Counted from the stretch's first letter, positions 54,506-64,000 are shown. The stretch is 64,000 nucleotides of DNA from Agrobacterium cucumeris (GCF_030036535.1 NZ_CP080387.1:1550001-1614000), one strand, 5' to 3'. Notes: generated by a model from the letters alone, not told the origin. Translations and numbers: made by a program.

Positions 54506-55585
54506 ATGCTTTCACTTCGCCTGCTAACGATCATCGCCGGTTTTGCCTTTGCGGGCTCAGCAAGCGCGGCGTCGATCGGCATTGTTGCTCCGCAGAACGG
54601 GCCATATGAGCTTCTGGGGCAGCAGGTGCGGCAGGGCGCGAAGGCCGCTGCCGCCAAACTCGGGCTTGATGTCGTCGAAATCCACGAAAGCTGCGAGGAT
54701 GGCAGCGGCGGCGCCATCGCCGATGGCCTTGTGGCCGCCAAAGTCAGCGCGGCGATCGGCTTCCTGTGCACTGAAACGCTCCAGGATGTTCTGCCGCCAT
54801 TGAAGGCGGCCGCCATCCCGGCGATCACGCTTTCCAGCCGCGCACCTATCCTGATGGAAGATGCGTTGAAATATGGCTGGCCGCTTTTCCGCCTCGCCCC
54901 TTCCGACAGGGCCGAATCGGAAAGGGCAGCGGAAATCATCCTGCGCGACTGGAAAGGTCACTCCATCGGACTGGTGGATGACGGCACGATCTACAGCCGC
55001 GACCTCGTCGACAGGATTCGCTCCAAGCTGGAGGAAAACGGGCTGAAACCCACCTTCACCGACACGATGCGCCCCAACCAGGAACAGCAGGTGGCGCTGG
55101 TGCGCCGGCTGGCGCGAACCGGCATCACCCATGTCTTCATCGGCGCGGAACGCAATGACGTCGCCATTGTCGCCCGCGACGCCGCCTCGGAAAGTTCCCC
55201 CCTTACCATCATGGGCGGCGATGCCATGAATGCGGCCAACGCCCCGGTAGCGCTTACGGCAAATGTACTCGCCATCACCCGCCCGGCCTATGACACATTG
55301 CCATCGGCCCAGGCCGTCACCGGTGAATTGCGCGCCGCCGGCATTGAACCGGAAGGTTATGTCCTGCCCGCCTATGCAGCCGCGGAACTGACGGCAGCGC
55401 TTTCGGAAGCAGCGCAGGCGCAGTCGAAACCCGCGCCGGAAATATTGACGACCGGCACCGTCTTCAAAACCGTGATTGGCGACCTGAGCTTTAATCCCTC
55501 GCACGAACTTGCCGACAATCCCTACCGCCTGCAGCGCTGGAACGGCCAGCGCTTCGAACCGGCGGACAAGGCCGAAAAACAATAG
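54506..55585 (+). CDS. ABC transporter substrate-binding protein (branched-chain amino acid type)
   Basis: A 359-residue periplasmic protein with a signal peptide (LTIIAGFAFAGSASAA). The mature start IGIVAPQNGPYELLGQQVRQG and EIHESCEDGSGGA, IGFLCTETLQDVLPPL are the pattern of Leu/Ile/Val-binding and amide-binding (PBP type I) proteins. No permease or ATPase genes are adjacent, so it works alone or with a distant transporter. The ATG at 54506 is chosen because the signal peptide starts there; the frame is open 183 nt upstream. Confidence 0.85.
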   Translation: MLSLRLLTIIAGFAFAGSASAASIGIVAPQNGPYELLGQQVRQGAKAAAAKLGLDVVEIHESCEDGSGGAIADGLVAAKVSAAIGFLCTETLQDVLPPLKAAAIPAITLSSRAPILMEDALKYGWPLFRLAPSDRAESERAAEIILRDWKGHSIGLVDDGTIYSRDLVDRIRSKLEENGLKPTFTDTMRPNQEQQVALVRRLARTGITHVFIGAERNDVAIVARDAASESSPLTIMGGDAMNAANAPVALTANVLAITRPAYDTLPSAQAVTGELRAAGIEPEGYVLPAYAAAELTAALSEAAQAQSKPAPEILTTGTVFKTVIGDLSFNPSHELADNPYRLQRWNGQRFEPADKAEKQ

Positions 55586-55717
55586 GTAAAGCCAGTGCGG
55601 CGGGAAATTTGAGGAAGCCGGGCTGAAAAGCGCCGCCAACCGCGCGGCAGGCCGTTTCAAACCCGGATACTTGGTGCTAAAGGCAGCTTACGCAACGCGT
55701 CGAGAGGAGTTTGCCCC

Positions 55718-56395
55718 ATGTCCCTGCCCATCCGGATAGCCCCGTCGATCCTGGCTGCCAATTTCGCCAAGCTCGGACAGGAGGTCGCCGATGTCACGGA
55801 AGCAGGTGCCGACTGGATCCATCTCGATGTCATGGACGGTCATTTCGTGCCCAACATCTCGTTCGGGCCTGACGTCATCAAGGCACTTCGCCCGCACAGC
55901 AACGCCTTTTTCGATTGCCATCTGATGATCGCCCCCGTCGATCCCTATCTCGAAGCCTTCGCCAAGGCCGGTTGCGACAGCATCACCGTGCATGCGGAGG
56001 CCGGGCCGCATCTGCACCGCTCGCTGCAGACCATCCGCACACTCGGCCGGAAGACCGGCGTGACCCTCAATCCCGCCACGCCGCTTTCCGTTATCGAAAA
56101 CGTGCTTGATGATGTTGATCTCATCCTGATCATGAGCGTCAATCCCGGTTTCGGCGGCCAGAAATTCATTCCCGCCATGCTCGACAAGATCCGCGCGGCA
56201 AAGGCGATGATCGGCGACCGGCCGATCGAGCTTGAAGTGGATGGCGGCGTAACGGCGCAGACAGCCGGCGCGATCATCGCTGCCGGGGCCAATGCACTGG
56301 TGGCCGGCTCGGCGGTCTTCAAGGGCGATGGTGTCGAAGACTACCGCAAGACGGTGTCATTGTTGCGCACGGCGGCGGAGGCCGGAAGGTCCTGA
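55718..56395 (+). CDS. rpe: Ribulose-phosphate 3-epimerase
   Basis: A 225-residue TIM-barrel enzyme interconverting ribulose-5-phosphate and xylulose-5-phosphate. Signatures are [31 protein letters not shown] and [13 protein letters not shown], with the metal-binding His and Asp residues in place. GAGAGGAG lies before the ATG. The small membrane protein gene follows. Confidence 0.96.
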   Translation: MSLPIRIAPSILAANFAKLGQEVADVTEAGADWIHLDVMDGHFVPNISFGPDVIKALRPHSNAFFDCHLMIAPVDPYLEAFAKAGCDSITVHAEAGPHLHRSLQTIRTLGRKTGVTLNPATPLSVIENVLDDVDLILIMSVNPGFGGQKFIPAMLDKIRAAKAMIGDRPIELEVDGGVTAQTAGAIIAAGANALVAGSAVFKGDGVEDYRKTVSLLRTAAEAGRS

Positions 56396-56450
56396 CCCAC
56401 GGAGAAAACACGCCGGAAGCAGGACTACGGGGCGTTTGGATGAGGGCTTG

Positions 56451-56957
56451 ATGGACAGCGACAGGCAGGATTTCCGCAACACAGTATCGGCATCGCTGTT
56501 CCCTCTCCTTGCCCCGCTTGTCTGGGCCGTCTGTTCGGCGGCCACCGCCGCCCTCGGCCTCTATCTCCGAAACCGGCTGGAAACCGACCATGCCGCTGAT
56601 ATCGGGATATTGTTCTTCTGCGGTGGTCTTCTCGGCTGGCCGCTGGCCATGGTGGCGCTGCGCTTCCTGCCCGCTTCTACCAGCCTGACGCTGCGCTTTG
56701 CGGCAAGCTGTCTCGCCATCGCATTCTTCACTTTGGCGGTCGCGGCGATATTTTTCGCTTTTCAGTACCGCATCTTTTATGCGCAGTGGCATGCGCCGGC
56801 GTTTTCCCGCATCTGGTTTTTCCAGCAGATCTTCACCTCGCTCGGCGCAATCTACCAGTTCTGCATTCTCGGCCTCGGCCTTTATTTCCCCTATGCCGCC
56901 GTTCCGCTGGCCCTGGCGGGCGCAATCCTTTGCCGGCGGGCCCATCGCGCTACATAG
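56451..56957 (+). CDS. Hypothetical multi-pass membrane protein
   Basis: A 168-residue protein with four predicted transmembrane segments: SLFPLLAPLVWAVCSAATAAL, LFFCGGLLGWPLAMVALRFL, FAASCLAIAFFTLAVAAIFF, and YQFCILGLGLYFPYAAVPLA. GAGG lies 5-7 nt before the ATG at 56451. It may be co-transcribed with rpe. The family is not recognised. Confidence 0.7.
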   Translation: MDSDRQDFRNTVSASLFPLLAPLVWAVCSAATAALGLYLRNRLETDHAADIGILFFCGGLLGWPLAMVALRFLPASTSLTLRFAASCLAIAFFTLAVAAIFFAFQYRIFYAQWHAPAFSRIWFFQQIFTSLGAIYQFCILGLGLYFPYAAVPLALAGAILCRRAHRAT

Positions 56958-57070
56958 CCATGTAGCTTTAGATTGAGATTACCGGAACACTTTGCTAAAC
57001 GGGCAGCAAAACTCCCACAAAGCCAAGTTCCTCCACCAAGCCTAGCCTCTCTACGAAGAAAGCCATCGCC

Positions 57071-58378
57071 ATGATCCCTCGTTACTCCCGGCCGGAAATG
57101 GTCGCCATCTGGTCGCCGGAAACAAAGTTCCGCATCTGGTTCGAGATCGAGGCATATGCCTGTGACGCACTGGCCGAGCTCGGCGTCATTCCGAAATCGG
57201 CGACCCAGACGATCTGGGAAAAGGGCGGCAGCGCCACCTTCGACGTCGCCCGCATCGACGAGATCGAGGCCGTCACCAAGCATGACGTCATCGCCTTCCT
57301 GACCCACCTTGCCGAATTTGTCGGTCCCGACAGCCGTTTCGTGCATCAGGGCATGACCTCGTCGGACGTGCTCGACACCACGCTCAACATCCAGCTCGTG
57401 CGCGCCGCCGATCTGCTGCTTGCCGATATGGACCGTGTACTCGCAGCACTGAAGACCCGCGCCTTCGAGCACAAGAACACGGTGCGCATCGGCCGCAGCC
57501 ACGGCATCCATGCCGAGCCGACCACCATGGGCCTGACCTTTGCCCGCTTTTACGCCGAGATGCACCGCAACCGCGAGCGCCTCGTTAATGCCCGCGCGGA
57601 AATCGCCACCGGCGCGATCTCCGGCGCCGTCGGCACCTTCGCCAATATCGACCCGCGCGTTGAGGAGCATGTCTGCGCAAAGCTCGGCCTCATCCCCGAG
57701 CCGGTCTCCACGCAGGTCATCCCGCGTGACCGCCACGCCATGTTCTTTGCCGTTCTCGGCGTCATCGCCTCGTCGATCGAAAACGTCGCCATCGAAATCC
57801 GCCACATGCAGCGCACCGAGGTTCTGGAAGCCGAAGAGTTCTTCTCTCCCGGGCAGAAGGGTTCCTCCGCCATGCCGCACAAGCGCAACCCGGTTCTGAC
57901 CGAAAACCTGACCGGCCTTGCCCGTCTGGTGCGCATGTCGGTCGTGCCGGCCATGGAAAACGTGGCGCTCTGGCATGAGCGCGATATCAGCCACTCCTCC
58001 GTGGAGCGCGCCATCGGTCCCGACACGACCGTCACGCTGGATTTCGCGCTGAACCGCCTTGCCGGCGTCATCGAAAAGCTGGTGATCTATCCGGACAACA
58101 TGTTGAAGAACATGAACAAGTTCCGCGGCCTCGTGCATTCGCAGCGCGTTCTTTTGGCGCTGACGCAGGCCGGCGTTTCCCGCGAGGACGCTTACCGTCT
58201 GGTCCAGCGCAATGCCATGAAGGTCTGGGAACAGGGCGCAGATTTCCTTGAGGAACTGCTGGGTGACGAGGAAGTGCGCGCCGCCCTTCCCGAAGCGACC
58301 ATCCGCGAGAAATTCGACCTTGGTTACCACACCAAGCATGTCGACACGATCTTCGCGCGCGTCTTCGGCAAGGCGTAA
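57071..58378 (+). CDS. purB: Adenylosuccinate lyase
   Basis: A 435-residue lyase of the fumarase superfamily, acting twice in AMP synthesis (SAICAR to AICAR and adenylosuccinate to AMP). The signature GSSAMPHKRNPVLTENLTG is present; TSSDVLDT and GRSHGIHAEPTT are the other active-site segments. The length fits the family. It opens the purine gene cluster that continues with purC, purS, purQ and purL. Confidence 0.97.
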   Translation: MIPRYSRPEMVAIWSPETKFRIWFEIEAYACDALAELGVIPKSATQTIWEKGGSATFDVARIDEIEAVTKHDVIAFLTHLAEFVGPDSRFVHQGMTSSDVLDTTLNIQLVRAADLLLADMDRVLAALKTRAFEHKNTVRIGRSHGIHAEPTTMGLTFARFYAEMHRNRERLVNARAEIATGAISGAVGTFANIDPRVEEHVCAKLGLIPEPVSTQVIPRDRHAMFFAVLGVIASSIENVAIEIRHMQRTEVLEAEEFFSPGQKGSSAMPHKRNPVLTENLTGLARLVRMSVVPAMENVALWHERDISHSSVERAIGPDTTVTLDFALNRLAGVIEKLVIYPDNMLKNMNKFRGLVHSQRVLLALTQAGVSREDAYRLVQRNAMKVWEQGADFLEELLGDEEVRAALPEATIREKFDLGYHTKHVDTIFARVFGKA

Positions 58379-58447
58379 GGCAGGGTCTCCAAAGTTAATG
58401 CCGTCGCGGCCTTGATCGCGGCGGCATCACAACACAGATATGGGCGC

Positions 58448-59011
58448 ATGAAAGTTTCAGAAGCAGATATCCTCATGGTACCGGGCTATACCAATTCCGG
58501 CCCCGACCACTGGCAGACCCGCTGGGAGCGCAAGCTTTCCACCGCCCGCCGGGTCGAGCAGGCGGAATGGACAAAACCCGTGAAGGAAGACTGGGTCGCC
58601 CGGCTGGTGGAAGAGGTCAATGCCTCCACCAAGCCCATAGTCCTCGTCGCCCATTCACTCGGCGTGCCGACCGTGATCCATGCGTTGCCGGAAATCGGCA
58701 AGAAGGTCTCGGGCGCGCTTTTCGTCGCGCCGCCCGATGTCGCCAATCCCGATATCCGCCCGAAACATCTGATGACCTTCGGCCCTTATCCGCGCGATCC
58801 GCTGCCATTTCCGACGATCACCATCGCCAGCCGCAATGATCCCTTCGGCACTTACGAACATGCCGATGACATTGCCGCCGCCTGGGGTTCGCTGCTGATC
58901 GATGCCGGCATGTCCGGCCATATCAACGCTGAGTCCGGCCACGGCCCATGGCCGGAGGGCGGCATGGTCTTCGCCCAGTTCCTGAGCCGACTGAAGGCGA
59001 ACGAACCCTGA
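58448..59011 (+). CDS. Serine hydrolase of the RBBP9/YdeN family
   Basis: A 187-residue alpha/beta hydrolase: ILMVPGYTNSGPDHWQTRWE (family start), nucleophile elbow VLVAHSLGVPTVIHA, acid region IASRNDPFGTYEHA, His region ESGHGPWPEGG. Members are cytoplasmic serine hydrolases of unclear substrate. It lies between purB and purC on the same strand. Confidence 0.9.
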   Translation: MKVSEADILMVPGYTNSGPDHWQTRWERKLSTARRVEQAEWTKPVKEDWVARLVEEVNASTKPIVLVAHSLGVPTVIHALPEIGKKVSGALFVAPPDVANPDIRPKHLMTFGPYPRDPLPFPTITIASRNDPFGTYEHADDIAAAWGSLLIDAGMSGHINAESGHGPWPEGGMVFAQFLSRLKANEP

Positions 59012-59048
59012 CGAGGGGCTGAGGCAAGACCCGTCCCGCCACTTGCCA

Positions 59049-59079
59049 GTTGCACCGGCCGGTTTCCGGCCGGTGCAAC
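59049..59079. terminator. Strong 14-bp hairpin (possible terminator)
   Basis: GTTGCACCGGCCGG, loop TTT, then its exact reverse complement. No T-run follows, so termination is not certain. It lies between the hydrolase and purC genes. Confidence 0.5.
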
Positions 59080-59214
59080 CTTCCGGCCCGACACAAGAAT
59101 TGAAGGGAAGATATGCGAGCTGCATTGTAGAATGCACTCTTTTCCTTTATGGGACCGCTCAAAGACAGAAACGTAACGCCACCAGAATCGGCGTCAACCA
59201 AGAGACCTGCCATT

Positions 59215-59979
59215 ATGAACCGTCGCCGCCGTATTTACGAAGGCAAGGCCAAGATCCTCTACGAAGGTCCGGAGCCAGGCACGCTTATCCAGTTCTTCAA
59301 GGACGATGCGACCGCCTTCAACAAGAAGAAGCACGAAGTCATCGACGGCAAGGGTGTGCTGAACAACCGTATCTGCGAATATGTCTTCACGCATCTGAAC
59401 AAGATCGGCATTCCCACCCATTTCATCCGCCGCCTCAACATGCGCGAGCAGTTGATCAAGGAAGTGGAGATGATCCCGCTTGAGATCGTCGTGCGCAATG
59501 TTGCCGCCGGCTCGCTTTCCAAGCGCCTCGGCATTGACGAGGGCGTGGTGCTGCCGCGCTCCATCATCGAGTTTTATTACAAGTCGGATGAGCTGGAAGA
59601 CCCGATGGTCTCCGAAGAGCACATCACGGCTTTCGGCTGGGCCAACCCCGCCGAGCTTGACGACATCATGGCGCTTGCCATCCGCGTCAACGACTTCCTG
59701 TCCGGCCTGTTCCTCGGTGTTGGCATCCAGCTCGTCGATTTCAAGATCGAATGCGGCCGCCTGTTCGAAGGCGACATGATGCGCATCATTCTGGCCGACG
59801 AGATTTCGCCAGACAGCTGCCGCCTGTGGGACATCGAGACCCAGAAAAAGATGGACAAGGACCTGTTCCGCCGCGATATGGGCGGGCTCGTGGAAGCCTA
59901 TTCCGAAGTGGCGCGCCGTCTCGGCATCATCAATGAAAACGAACCGATCCGCGGCACCGGCCCAGTCCTGGTAAAGTAA
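59215..59979 (+). CDS. purC: Phosphoribosylaminoimidazole-succinocarboxamide synthase
   Basis: A 254-residue SAICAR synthetase: [20 protein letters not shown] at the N-terminus, [20 protein letters not shown] and [32 protein letters not shown] as the ATP- and CAIR-binding elements. The start at 59215 fits the family; the frame is open 66 nt upstream. purS follows about 55 nt later. Confidence 0.96.
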   Translation: MNRRRRIYEGKAKILYEGPEPGTLIQFFKDDATAFNKKKHEVIDGKGVLNNRICEYVFTHLNKIGIPTHFIRRLNMREQLIKEVEMIPLEIVVRNVAAGSLSKRLGIDEGVVLPRSIIEFYYKSDELEDPMVSEEHITAFGWANPAELDDIMALAIRVNDFLSGLFLGVGIQLVDFKIECGRLFEGDMMRIILADEISPDSCRLWDIETQKKMDKDLFRRDMGGLVEAYSEVARRLGIINENEPIRGTGPVLVK

Positions 59980-60034
59980 TATCGGCCTCGTGAAGTAATA
60001 TTGGCCTCTTAAGGTAAAATCAGGAGAAGATCAG

Positions 60035-60277
60035 GTGATCAAGGCACGGGTGACTGTTACGCTGAAGAACGGCGTTCTCGATCCGCAGGGCAAGGCAATC
60101 GAAGGCGCGCTCGGCAGCCTCGGTTTCGGCGGCGTCGGCCATGTCCGTCAGGGCAAGGTCTTCGATCTGGAACTGGAAGGCGCCGACAAGGCCAAGGCCG
60201 AGACCGACCTGAAGGCAATGTGCGAAAAGCTTCTGGCCAATACGGTTATAGAAAACTACGCTATCGCCATCCTCTAG
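60035..60277 (+). CDS. purS: FGAM synthase subunit PurS
   Basis: An 80-residue protein (IKARVTVTLKNGVLDPQGKA, VRQGKVFDLELEG, CEKLLANTVIENYAI), the small subunit of the three-part formylglycinamidine ribonucleotide synthase with PurQ and PurL. The start is GTG, with AGGAGA upstream. Confidence 0.95.
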   Translation: MIKARVTVTLKNGVLDPQGKAIEGALGSLGFGGVGHVRQGKVFDLELEGADKAKAETDLKAMCEKLLANTVIENYAIAIL

Positions 60278-60348
60278 ATCGTTTTGGCTTTTCTTCGAAT
60301 CTCCAAACCGACCTATGTCTTTGATTTTGCGCGTTGTCCGGACGTAAA

Positions 60349-60375
60349 AGCGTTTCCGCTTTTACTGGAAACGCT
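60349..60375. repeat. Inverted repeat between purS and purQ
   Basis: AGCGTTTCC and GGAAACGCT are 9-bp arms around a 9-nt loop. Confidence 0.65.
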
Positions 60376-60397
60376 CTAAGCCGCAGGAGCCGTCCCG

Positions 60398-61069
60398 ATG
60401 AAATCCGCTGTCGTCCAACTTCCCGGCCTCAACCGCGACCGCGACATGATCGCCGCGCTGACGAAAATCTCCGGAAGCGCGCCCGTCACCATCTGGCAGA
60501 CGGAAACGGATATTCCCGACGTCGACCTGATCGTCATTCCGGGCGGCTTTTCCTATGGTGACTATCTGCGTTGCGGCGCGATTGCCGCCCGCATGCCGGT
60601 CATGCAGGCCATTCGCGAAAAGGCGGAAAAGGGCGTCAAGGTTCTCGGCGTCTGCAACGGTTTCCAGATCCTGGTCGAGGCGGGCATGCTGCCGGGTGCC
60701 TTGATGCGCAACGCCTCGCTGAAATTCGTCTGCCGGGAAGTGAAGCTAGAAGTCACCAATAACGACACCGAATTCACCCGCGCTTATGACAAGGGCCAGA
60801 TCCTGCGCTGCCCCGTCGCCCATCACGACGGCAACTATTTCCTCGATACGGATGAGCTGAAGTCGGTGGAAGACAATGGTCAGGTCGTGTTCCGTTATGC
60901 TGAAGGCACCAATCCCAACGGCTCGCTGAACGACATCGCCGGCGTCATCAACGCAAAGGGCAACGTTCTCGGCATGATGCCGCATCCGGAAAACCTCATC
61001 GAAGCCGCCCATGGCGGCAATGACGGGCGTGGCCTCTTTGCTTCGGCGCTCGGCGTCATCGCAGCCTGA
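60398..61069 (+). CDS. purQ: FGAM synthase glutaminase subunit PurQ
   Basis: A 223-residue class I glutamine amidotransferase supplying ammonia to PurL. The nucleophile cysteine is in [10 protein letters not shown] and the catalytic His in [22 protein letters not shown] and [16 protein letters not shown] are family features. A terminator follows the stop, so purL is transcribed separately. Confidence 0.96.
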   Translation: MKSAVVQLPGLNRDRDMIAALTKISGSAPVTIWQTETDIPDVDLIVIPGGFSYGDYLRCGAIAARMPVMQAIREKAEKGVKVLGVCNGFQILVEAGMLPGALMRNASLKFVCREVKLEVTNNDTEFTRAYDKGQILRCPVAHHDGNYFLDTDELKSVEDNGQVVFRYAEGTNPNGSLNDIAGVINAKGNVLGMMPHPENLIEAAHGGNDGRGLFASALGVIAA

Positions 61070-61076
61070 TAGATCG

Positions 61077-61101
61077 GGCGGGCTTCGGGCCCGCCTTTTT
61101 T
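61077..61101 (+). terminator. Rho-independent terminator after purQ
   Basis: GGCGGGC pairs with GCCCGCC across a short TTCGG loop, followed by TTTTTT. Confidence 0.85.
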
Positions 61102-61147
61102 AATGCCGGCTTCCGGCTAAGTTTCGGCTTCTCTTCTGGATGACCTG

Positions 61148-61552
61148 ATGCCTCGTCTTCTTCGCCACAATGCCTATAAAGCCACCGCATTGCTGCTCGC
61201 GGCAGTAGCGCTCGCCGCCTGCCAGCCGAAAACGCAGCCGGCTGCCTCCGTATCCCGCGCCGCCCTGCCGACGATGGAACGGATTGCTCTTGGCGCGAAT
61301 GCCTGCTGGTTCAAATCGGGTGATGCGGCGTTCAAGGCCTATCGTCTGGCCCCGGAACTCAACTCTTTCTCCGGCCGTCCGCGCATCCTGCTCGTACCAC
61401 GCAACAGCCCGGAATCACGCCCCATGCTGGTCGTTCAGGCAGAAGGCAATCCGGCGAAGCTCGATGCTTTCGGACCCGTCATGAACGAAGCCATCTCCGG
61501 CCGCATCGCAACCGATGTCAAGCGCTGGGCGAATGGCGGCAAGGGCTGCTGA
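61148..61552 (+). CDS. Putative lipoprotein
   Basis: A 134-residue protein with a lipoprotein signal (ALLLAAVALAAC, lipobox cysteine at about 25). The mature part is small, with LGANACWFKSG near the start, MLVVQAEGNPAKLDAFGP in the middle and a Cys at the end that may pair with the first. It is probably anchored in the envelope. I do not recognise the family. Confidence 0.7.
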   Translation: MPRLLRHNAYKATALLLAAVALAACQPKTQPAASVSRAALPTMERIALGANACWFKSGDAAFKAYRLAPELNSFSGRPRILLVPRNSPESRPMLVVQAEGNPAKLDAFGPVMNEAISGRIATDVKRWANGGKGC

Positions 61553-61632
61553 CTAGATACGTCTACGTCAAAGACGTCAGTCTCGCCCCGTGCCGAGGAT
61601 CTGATCACCTCGAATAAAATCAATCCGTCGCA

Positions 61633-61665
61633 GATCCTCGGGACAAGCCCGAGGATGACGGCGGG
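61633..61665. repeat. REP-like palindromic element
   Basis: GATCCTCGGGACAAGCCCGAGGATGACG, the inverted orientation of the repeat at 33927, with one loop change; a decayed partner lies near 61575-61605. Confidence 0.75.
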
Positions 61666-61696
61666 CCATTTGCCTGCATCCCCGCGCAAATCCAAT

Positions 61697-61737
61697 AAAA
61701 AAACCCGCCGACGCCGGTTGGGAGTGGCGTGGCGGGC
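61697..61737 (-). terminator. Rho-independent terminator of the DUF1127 gene
   Basis: On the minus strand CCCGCCACGCC and GGCGTCGGCGGG form a stem (one bulge) followed by a run of T. Confidence 0.75.
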
Positions 61738-61790
61738 TGCCGAATGGCTTGATGGCGCCGGGGAAAGAAGGCACCGCTCTTCGACAAAAA

Positions 61791-62096
61791 TTATAAAGAC
61801 CGCGACGGCCATGAGAAAAGCTGCGATTTCGCGGCTTCCTTCAAGGCTTCGTCCCGTGTAACGCCGATATCCTCCAGAAGATCGTCAGGCAATTCCCGCA
61901 AGGCGAGCCGTCCCCGTCGTTTCTGCTGCCAGCGCAACATGCCCATAATCAGGCGACCAATAAGCGTGCGGGCGATCTCGGCCGGAAAGGGCGCCGGTGC
62001 GACCATGTCGCCGGCATCGCGGAACACGCGTTCCCGTTCGTAGCCATCAGGATAAAGCGTATCCGCTGTCGAAAGGTATTGATCCATCTTGCGCAT
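61791..62096 (-). CDS. DUF1127 family protein
   Basis: A 101-residue protein whose C-terminal 40 residues are the DUF1127 motif: GRLALRELPDDLLEDIGVTRDEALKEAAK. The N-terminal half is specific to this group. Such small Arg-rich proteins affect RNA and phosphate or nitrogen responses in some alphaproteobacteria. It is divergent from the MocR-type gene and may be its target or share its control region. Confidence 0.85.
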   Translation of the reverse strand: MRKMDQYLSTADTLYPDGYERERVFRDAGDMVAPAPFPAEIARTLIGRLIMGMLRWQQKRRGRLALRELPDDLLEDIGVTRDEALKEAAKSQLFSWPSRSL

Positions 62097-62146
62097 ATTG
62101 CACCTATTGTCTCCGTGCGTTTAATCTCAATCAATGCAGACAATAA

Positions 62147-62174
62147 ATACAATTGACTTGCTGACAGATACAAT
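62147..62174. promoter_or_regulatory. Direct repeats ATACAAT, 21 bp apart (candidate MocR operator)
   Basis: ATACAAT occurs at 62147-62153 and 62168-62174, on one DNA face, in the divergent region. MocR-type regulators such as GabR bind pairs of direct ATACCA-like repeats; the match is therefore of the expected kind. Confidence 0.5.
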
Positions 62175-62189
62175 GCATAAATTGTCACC

Positions 62190-63608
62190 ATGACAAATTG
62201 GCTTCCTGATCTCACCGAGGGCGACGGCCCGATTTATCTGCGCCTTGCGGACAGTATCGAAGGCGCGATTTCCGACGGCACCCTGCAGGCCGGCTCGAAA
62301 TTGCCGCCTCAGCGCAATCTCGCTTACGATCTGGGCGTGACAATTGGTACAATCAGCCGCGCCTACGCGCTGATCCATGAACGTGGTCTCGTCAGCGGCG
62401 AAGTCGGCCGCGGCACTTATGTCAACGAGCGCAAGAGCCCCGCCCCGTTGTCGCGGGTAGAACCGGCGGCGGCGGCATTTGGCGGCACGCGTTATGCCAT
62501 CGACACCAGCGCCGAGTTCCGCCTGAACACCACGGCGGCACCCGATGTTGGCCAAAGCGTGCTGATCGGCAAGTACATCGAGGCGCTCGCGAAAGAGCAT
62601 CCCTTCGAAATTTCCAACTACACCCGCACCCTTCCAGACAACTGGTGCATGGCGGGCGCTCGCTGGCTGTCCCAGAACGGCTGGTCACCCAAACCGGAAA
62701 ACATCGTTTCGACGCTCGGCGCCCATGCCGCAGTGATGAGCGTGGTAACGGCAATGACCGCGCCGGGGGACCGCATCGTCTTCGAACCGGTCACCTATTC
62801 CCATATCAGCCGCAGCGCCGCCCTTGCCGGACGCCGCGTGACACTGGTGGAGGCGGATGAAAAGGGCATTGTTCCCGATGATTTCGAGCGCGTTTGCGCC
62901 CAACAGCATCCGAAAATGATCTTCCTGATGTCGGCGGGCCAGAACCCCACCTGCGCCACCCTGCCTGAAGATCGGCGGCGGGCAATTGCCGATATCGCCC
63001 GCAGATACGGCGTATGGATCATAGAGGACAATCTCTACGGCGCTATGACCCGGGATGCGATCCCGCTCATCGCGGAATTTGCACCCGACATCACCTTCGT
63101 CGTCGGCGGCCTGTCGAAATCCGTTTCGGCCGGCACCAGGGGCGGCTGGGTGGCCTGCCCCTCGCAATTTTCATCGAGAATACGGATTTCGCATTCGATG
63201 CTGACCGGCGGCCTGCCCTTCATGCTGGCCGAACTGAATGCCCGCCTCGTCAATAGCGGCGACGCCGACGATATCCGCAAGGATTGCATTGCCGAAATCA
63301 ACCAGCGCGAAGCGATCGCCCGACGCGTCTTTTCCGGGCTGGAATTCAATTCGCTGCCCGATATTGCCTTTTTGTGGCTGAGACTGCCCGAACCGTGGCT
63401 TTCGGGAACCTTCCGCAGCGCGGCCATGAAGGAAGGCGTGCTGATCGACGACGAGGACGAGTTCAAGGCCGGACGGACGGACAAGGTTTTCCACCGCATC
63501 CGCATCAGTTTTTCCGGCCCATCCGAACAAAAGGAAATGACGCAGGCCTTCGGCATCCTCAGACATCTGCTCGACAATGGGTCGGTGGGTTACGAAAGCG
63601 TGGCGTAG
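62190..63608 (+). CDS. MocR-type transcriptional regulator (GntR-HTH with aminotransferase domain)
   Basis: A 472-residue protein. The N-terminal GntR winged helix (DGPIYLRLADSIEGAISDG, LPPQRNLAYDLGVTIGTISR) is followed by a fold-type I aminotransferase domain (about 110-460) with the PLP lysine in VGGLSKSVSAGTRGGW. MocR regulators sense an amino compound via PLP, as PdxR, GabR and TauR do. The effector is unknown. There is no clear ribosome binding site, so the transcript may be leaderless. Confidence 0.92.
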   Translation: MTNWLPDLTEGDGPIYLRLADSIEGAISDGTLQAGSKLPPQRNLAYDLGVTIGTISRAYALIHERGLVSGEVGRGTYVNERKSPAPLSRVEPAAAAFGGTRYAIDTSAEFRLNTTAAPDVGQSVLIGKYIEALAKEHPFEISNYTRTLPDNWCMAGARWLSQNGWSPKPENIVSTLGAHAAVMSVVTAMTAPGDRIVFEPVTYSHISRSAALAGRRVTLVEADEKGIVPDDFERVCAQQHPKMIFLMSAGQNPTCATLPEDRRRAIADIARRYGVWIIEDNLYGAMTRDAIPLIAEFAPDITFVVGGLSKSVSAGTRGGWVACPSQFSSRIRISHSMLTGGLPFMLAELNARLVNSGDADDIRKDCIAEINQREAIARRVFSGLEFNSLPDIAFLWLRLPEPWLSGTFRSAAMKEGVLIDDEDEFKAGRTDKVFHRIRISFSGPSEQKEMTQAFGILRHLLDNGSVGYESVA

Positions 63609-63706
63609 TCCTTTCTGGACCCGCAGGCATCACCCATGAGCCGCCGTGAACGGCACAAACCGCCAATTAGCGGGTGAATCCACGCATTTTCCTGTCGCAC
63701 CATTGA

Positions 63707-64000
<294 letters not shown>

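Noticed and set aside
56891..58339. 482-codon frame antisense to purB
   Set aside because: Shadow of a clear adenylosuccinate lyase gene.

Overview
The window reads as a piece of the main chromosome of a Rhizobiaceae bacterium, most likely Agrobacterium (A. tumefaciens complex). This rests on gene content and order (a nifS-like gene with sufBCDSTA, divergent anmK/tyrS, rpe-purB-purC-purS-purQ-purL), on families typical of Rhizobiales (DUF982, DUF1127, NDUFS4-type complex I subunit, two-domain cold-shock protein), and on a palindromic repeat built on a GTCATCCTCGGG core that occurs at least six times. The species call is inference; no database was searched.

Positions 1-18510 are accessory DNA. 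The left part (1-7073) is the end of an integrative element: an orphan adenine-type DNA methyltransferase, an XRE regulator, a small serine recombinase with a nearby pair of direct repeats, three small exported or membrane proteins, and a tyrosine recombinase beside the 3' 45 nt of a tRNA-Arg(ACG) gene. The integrase is unusual: the codon that should encode its catalytic tyrosine is TAA, while the reading frame continues sensibly for 21 more codons. The right part (7074-18510) has no integrase. It is a dense candidate defence island: a 1423-residue STAND/NACHT-like NTPase with a C-terminal PD-(D/E)XK nuclease motif, two small helical proteins each with an Rx4H (HEPN-like) motif, a single-HKD phospholipase-D-family protein, a DUF3768 protein, an orphan ParD with a ParE remnant, and a type II restriction-modification pair resembling the XcyI family. 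It ends at the 3' part of a tRNA-Lys(TTT) gene.

From 18.5 kb the sequence is core chromosome: a GT25 glycosyltransferase, a lipoprotein-like M15 peptidase, glyoxalase I, a cold-shock protein coupled to a DUF192 protein, a BON protein, DUF982, a ceramide-glucosyltransferase-like enzyme, tRNA-Pro(TGG), an NDUFS4-type subunit and tRNA-Arg(TCT). A 1.9-kb mini-island follows, bounded by a 45-bp direct repeat of the tRNA-Arg 3' end; it carries an AT-rich membrane protein gene and a phage-type dNMP kinase gene with no own start codon. Next come a methyltransferase and a MacAB-type efflux operon.

The second half is housekeeping. The Fe-S assembly operon runs leftwards from about 41.3 to 34.1 kb (nifS-like, sufB, sufC, sufD, sufS, sufT, sufA). 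Then follow anmK and tyrS, a 1127-residue AsmA/DUF3971-type envelope protein, a Bcp peroxiredoxin, a DUF455 protein, an M23 peptidase, a DEAD-box helicase, a Nudix hydrolase, a branched-chain-amino-acid-type binding protein and rpe. The purine genes purB, purC, purS, purQ and the start of purL close the window, interrupted by a lipoprotein, a DUF1127 protein and a MocR-type regulator.
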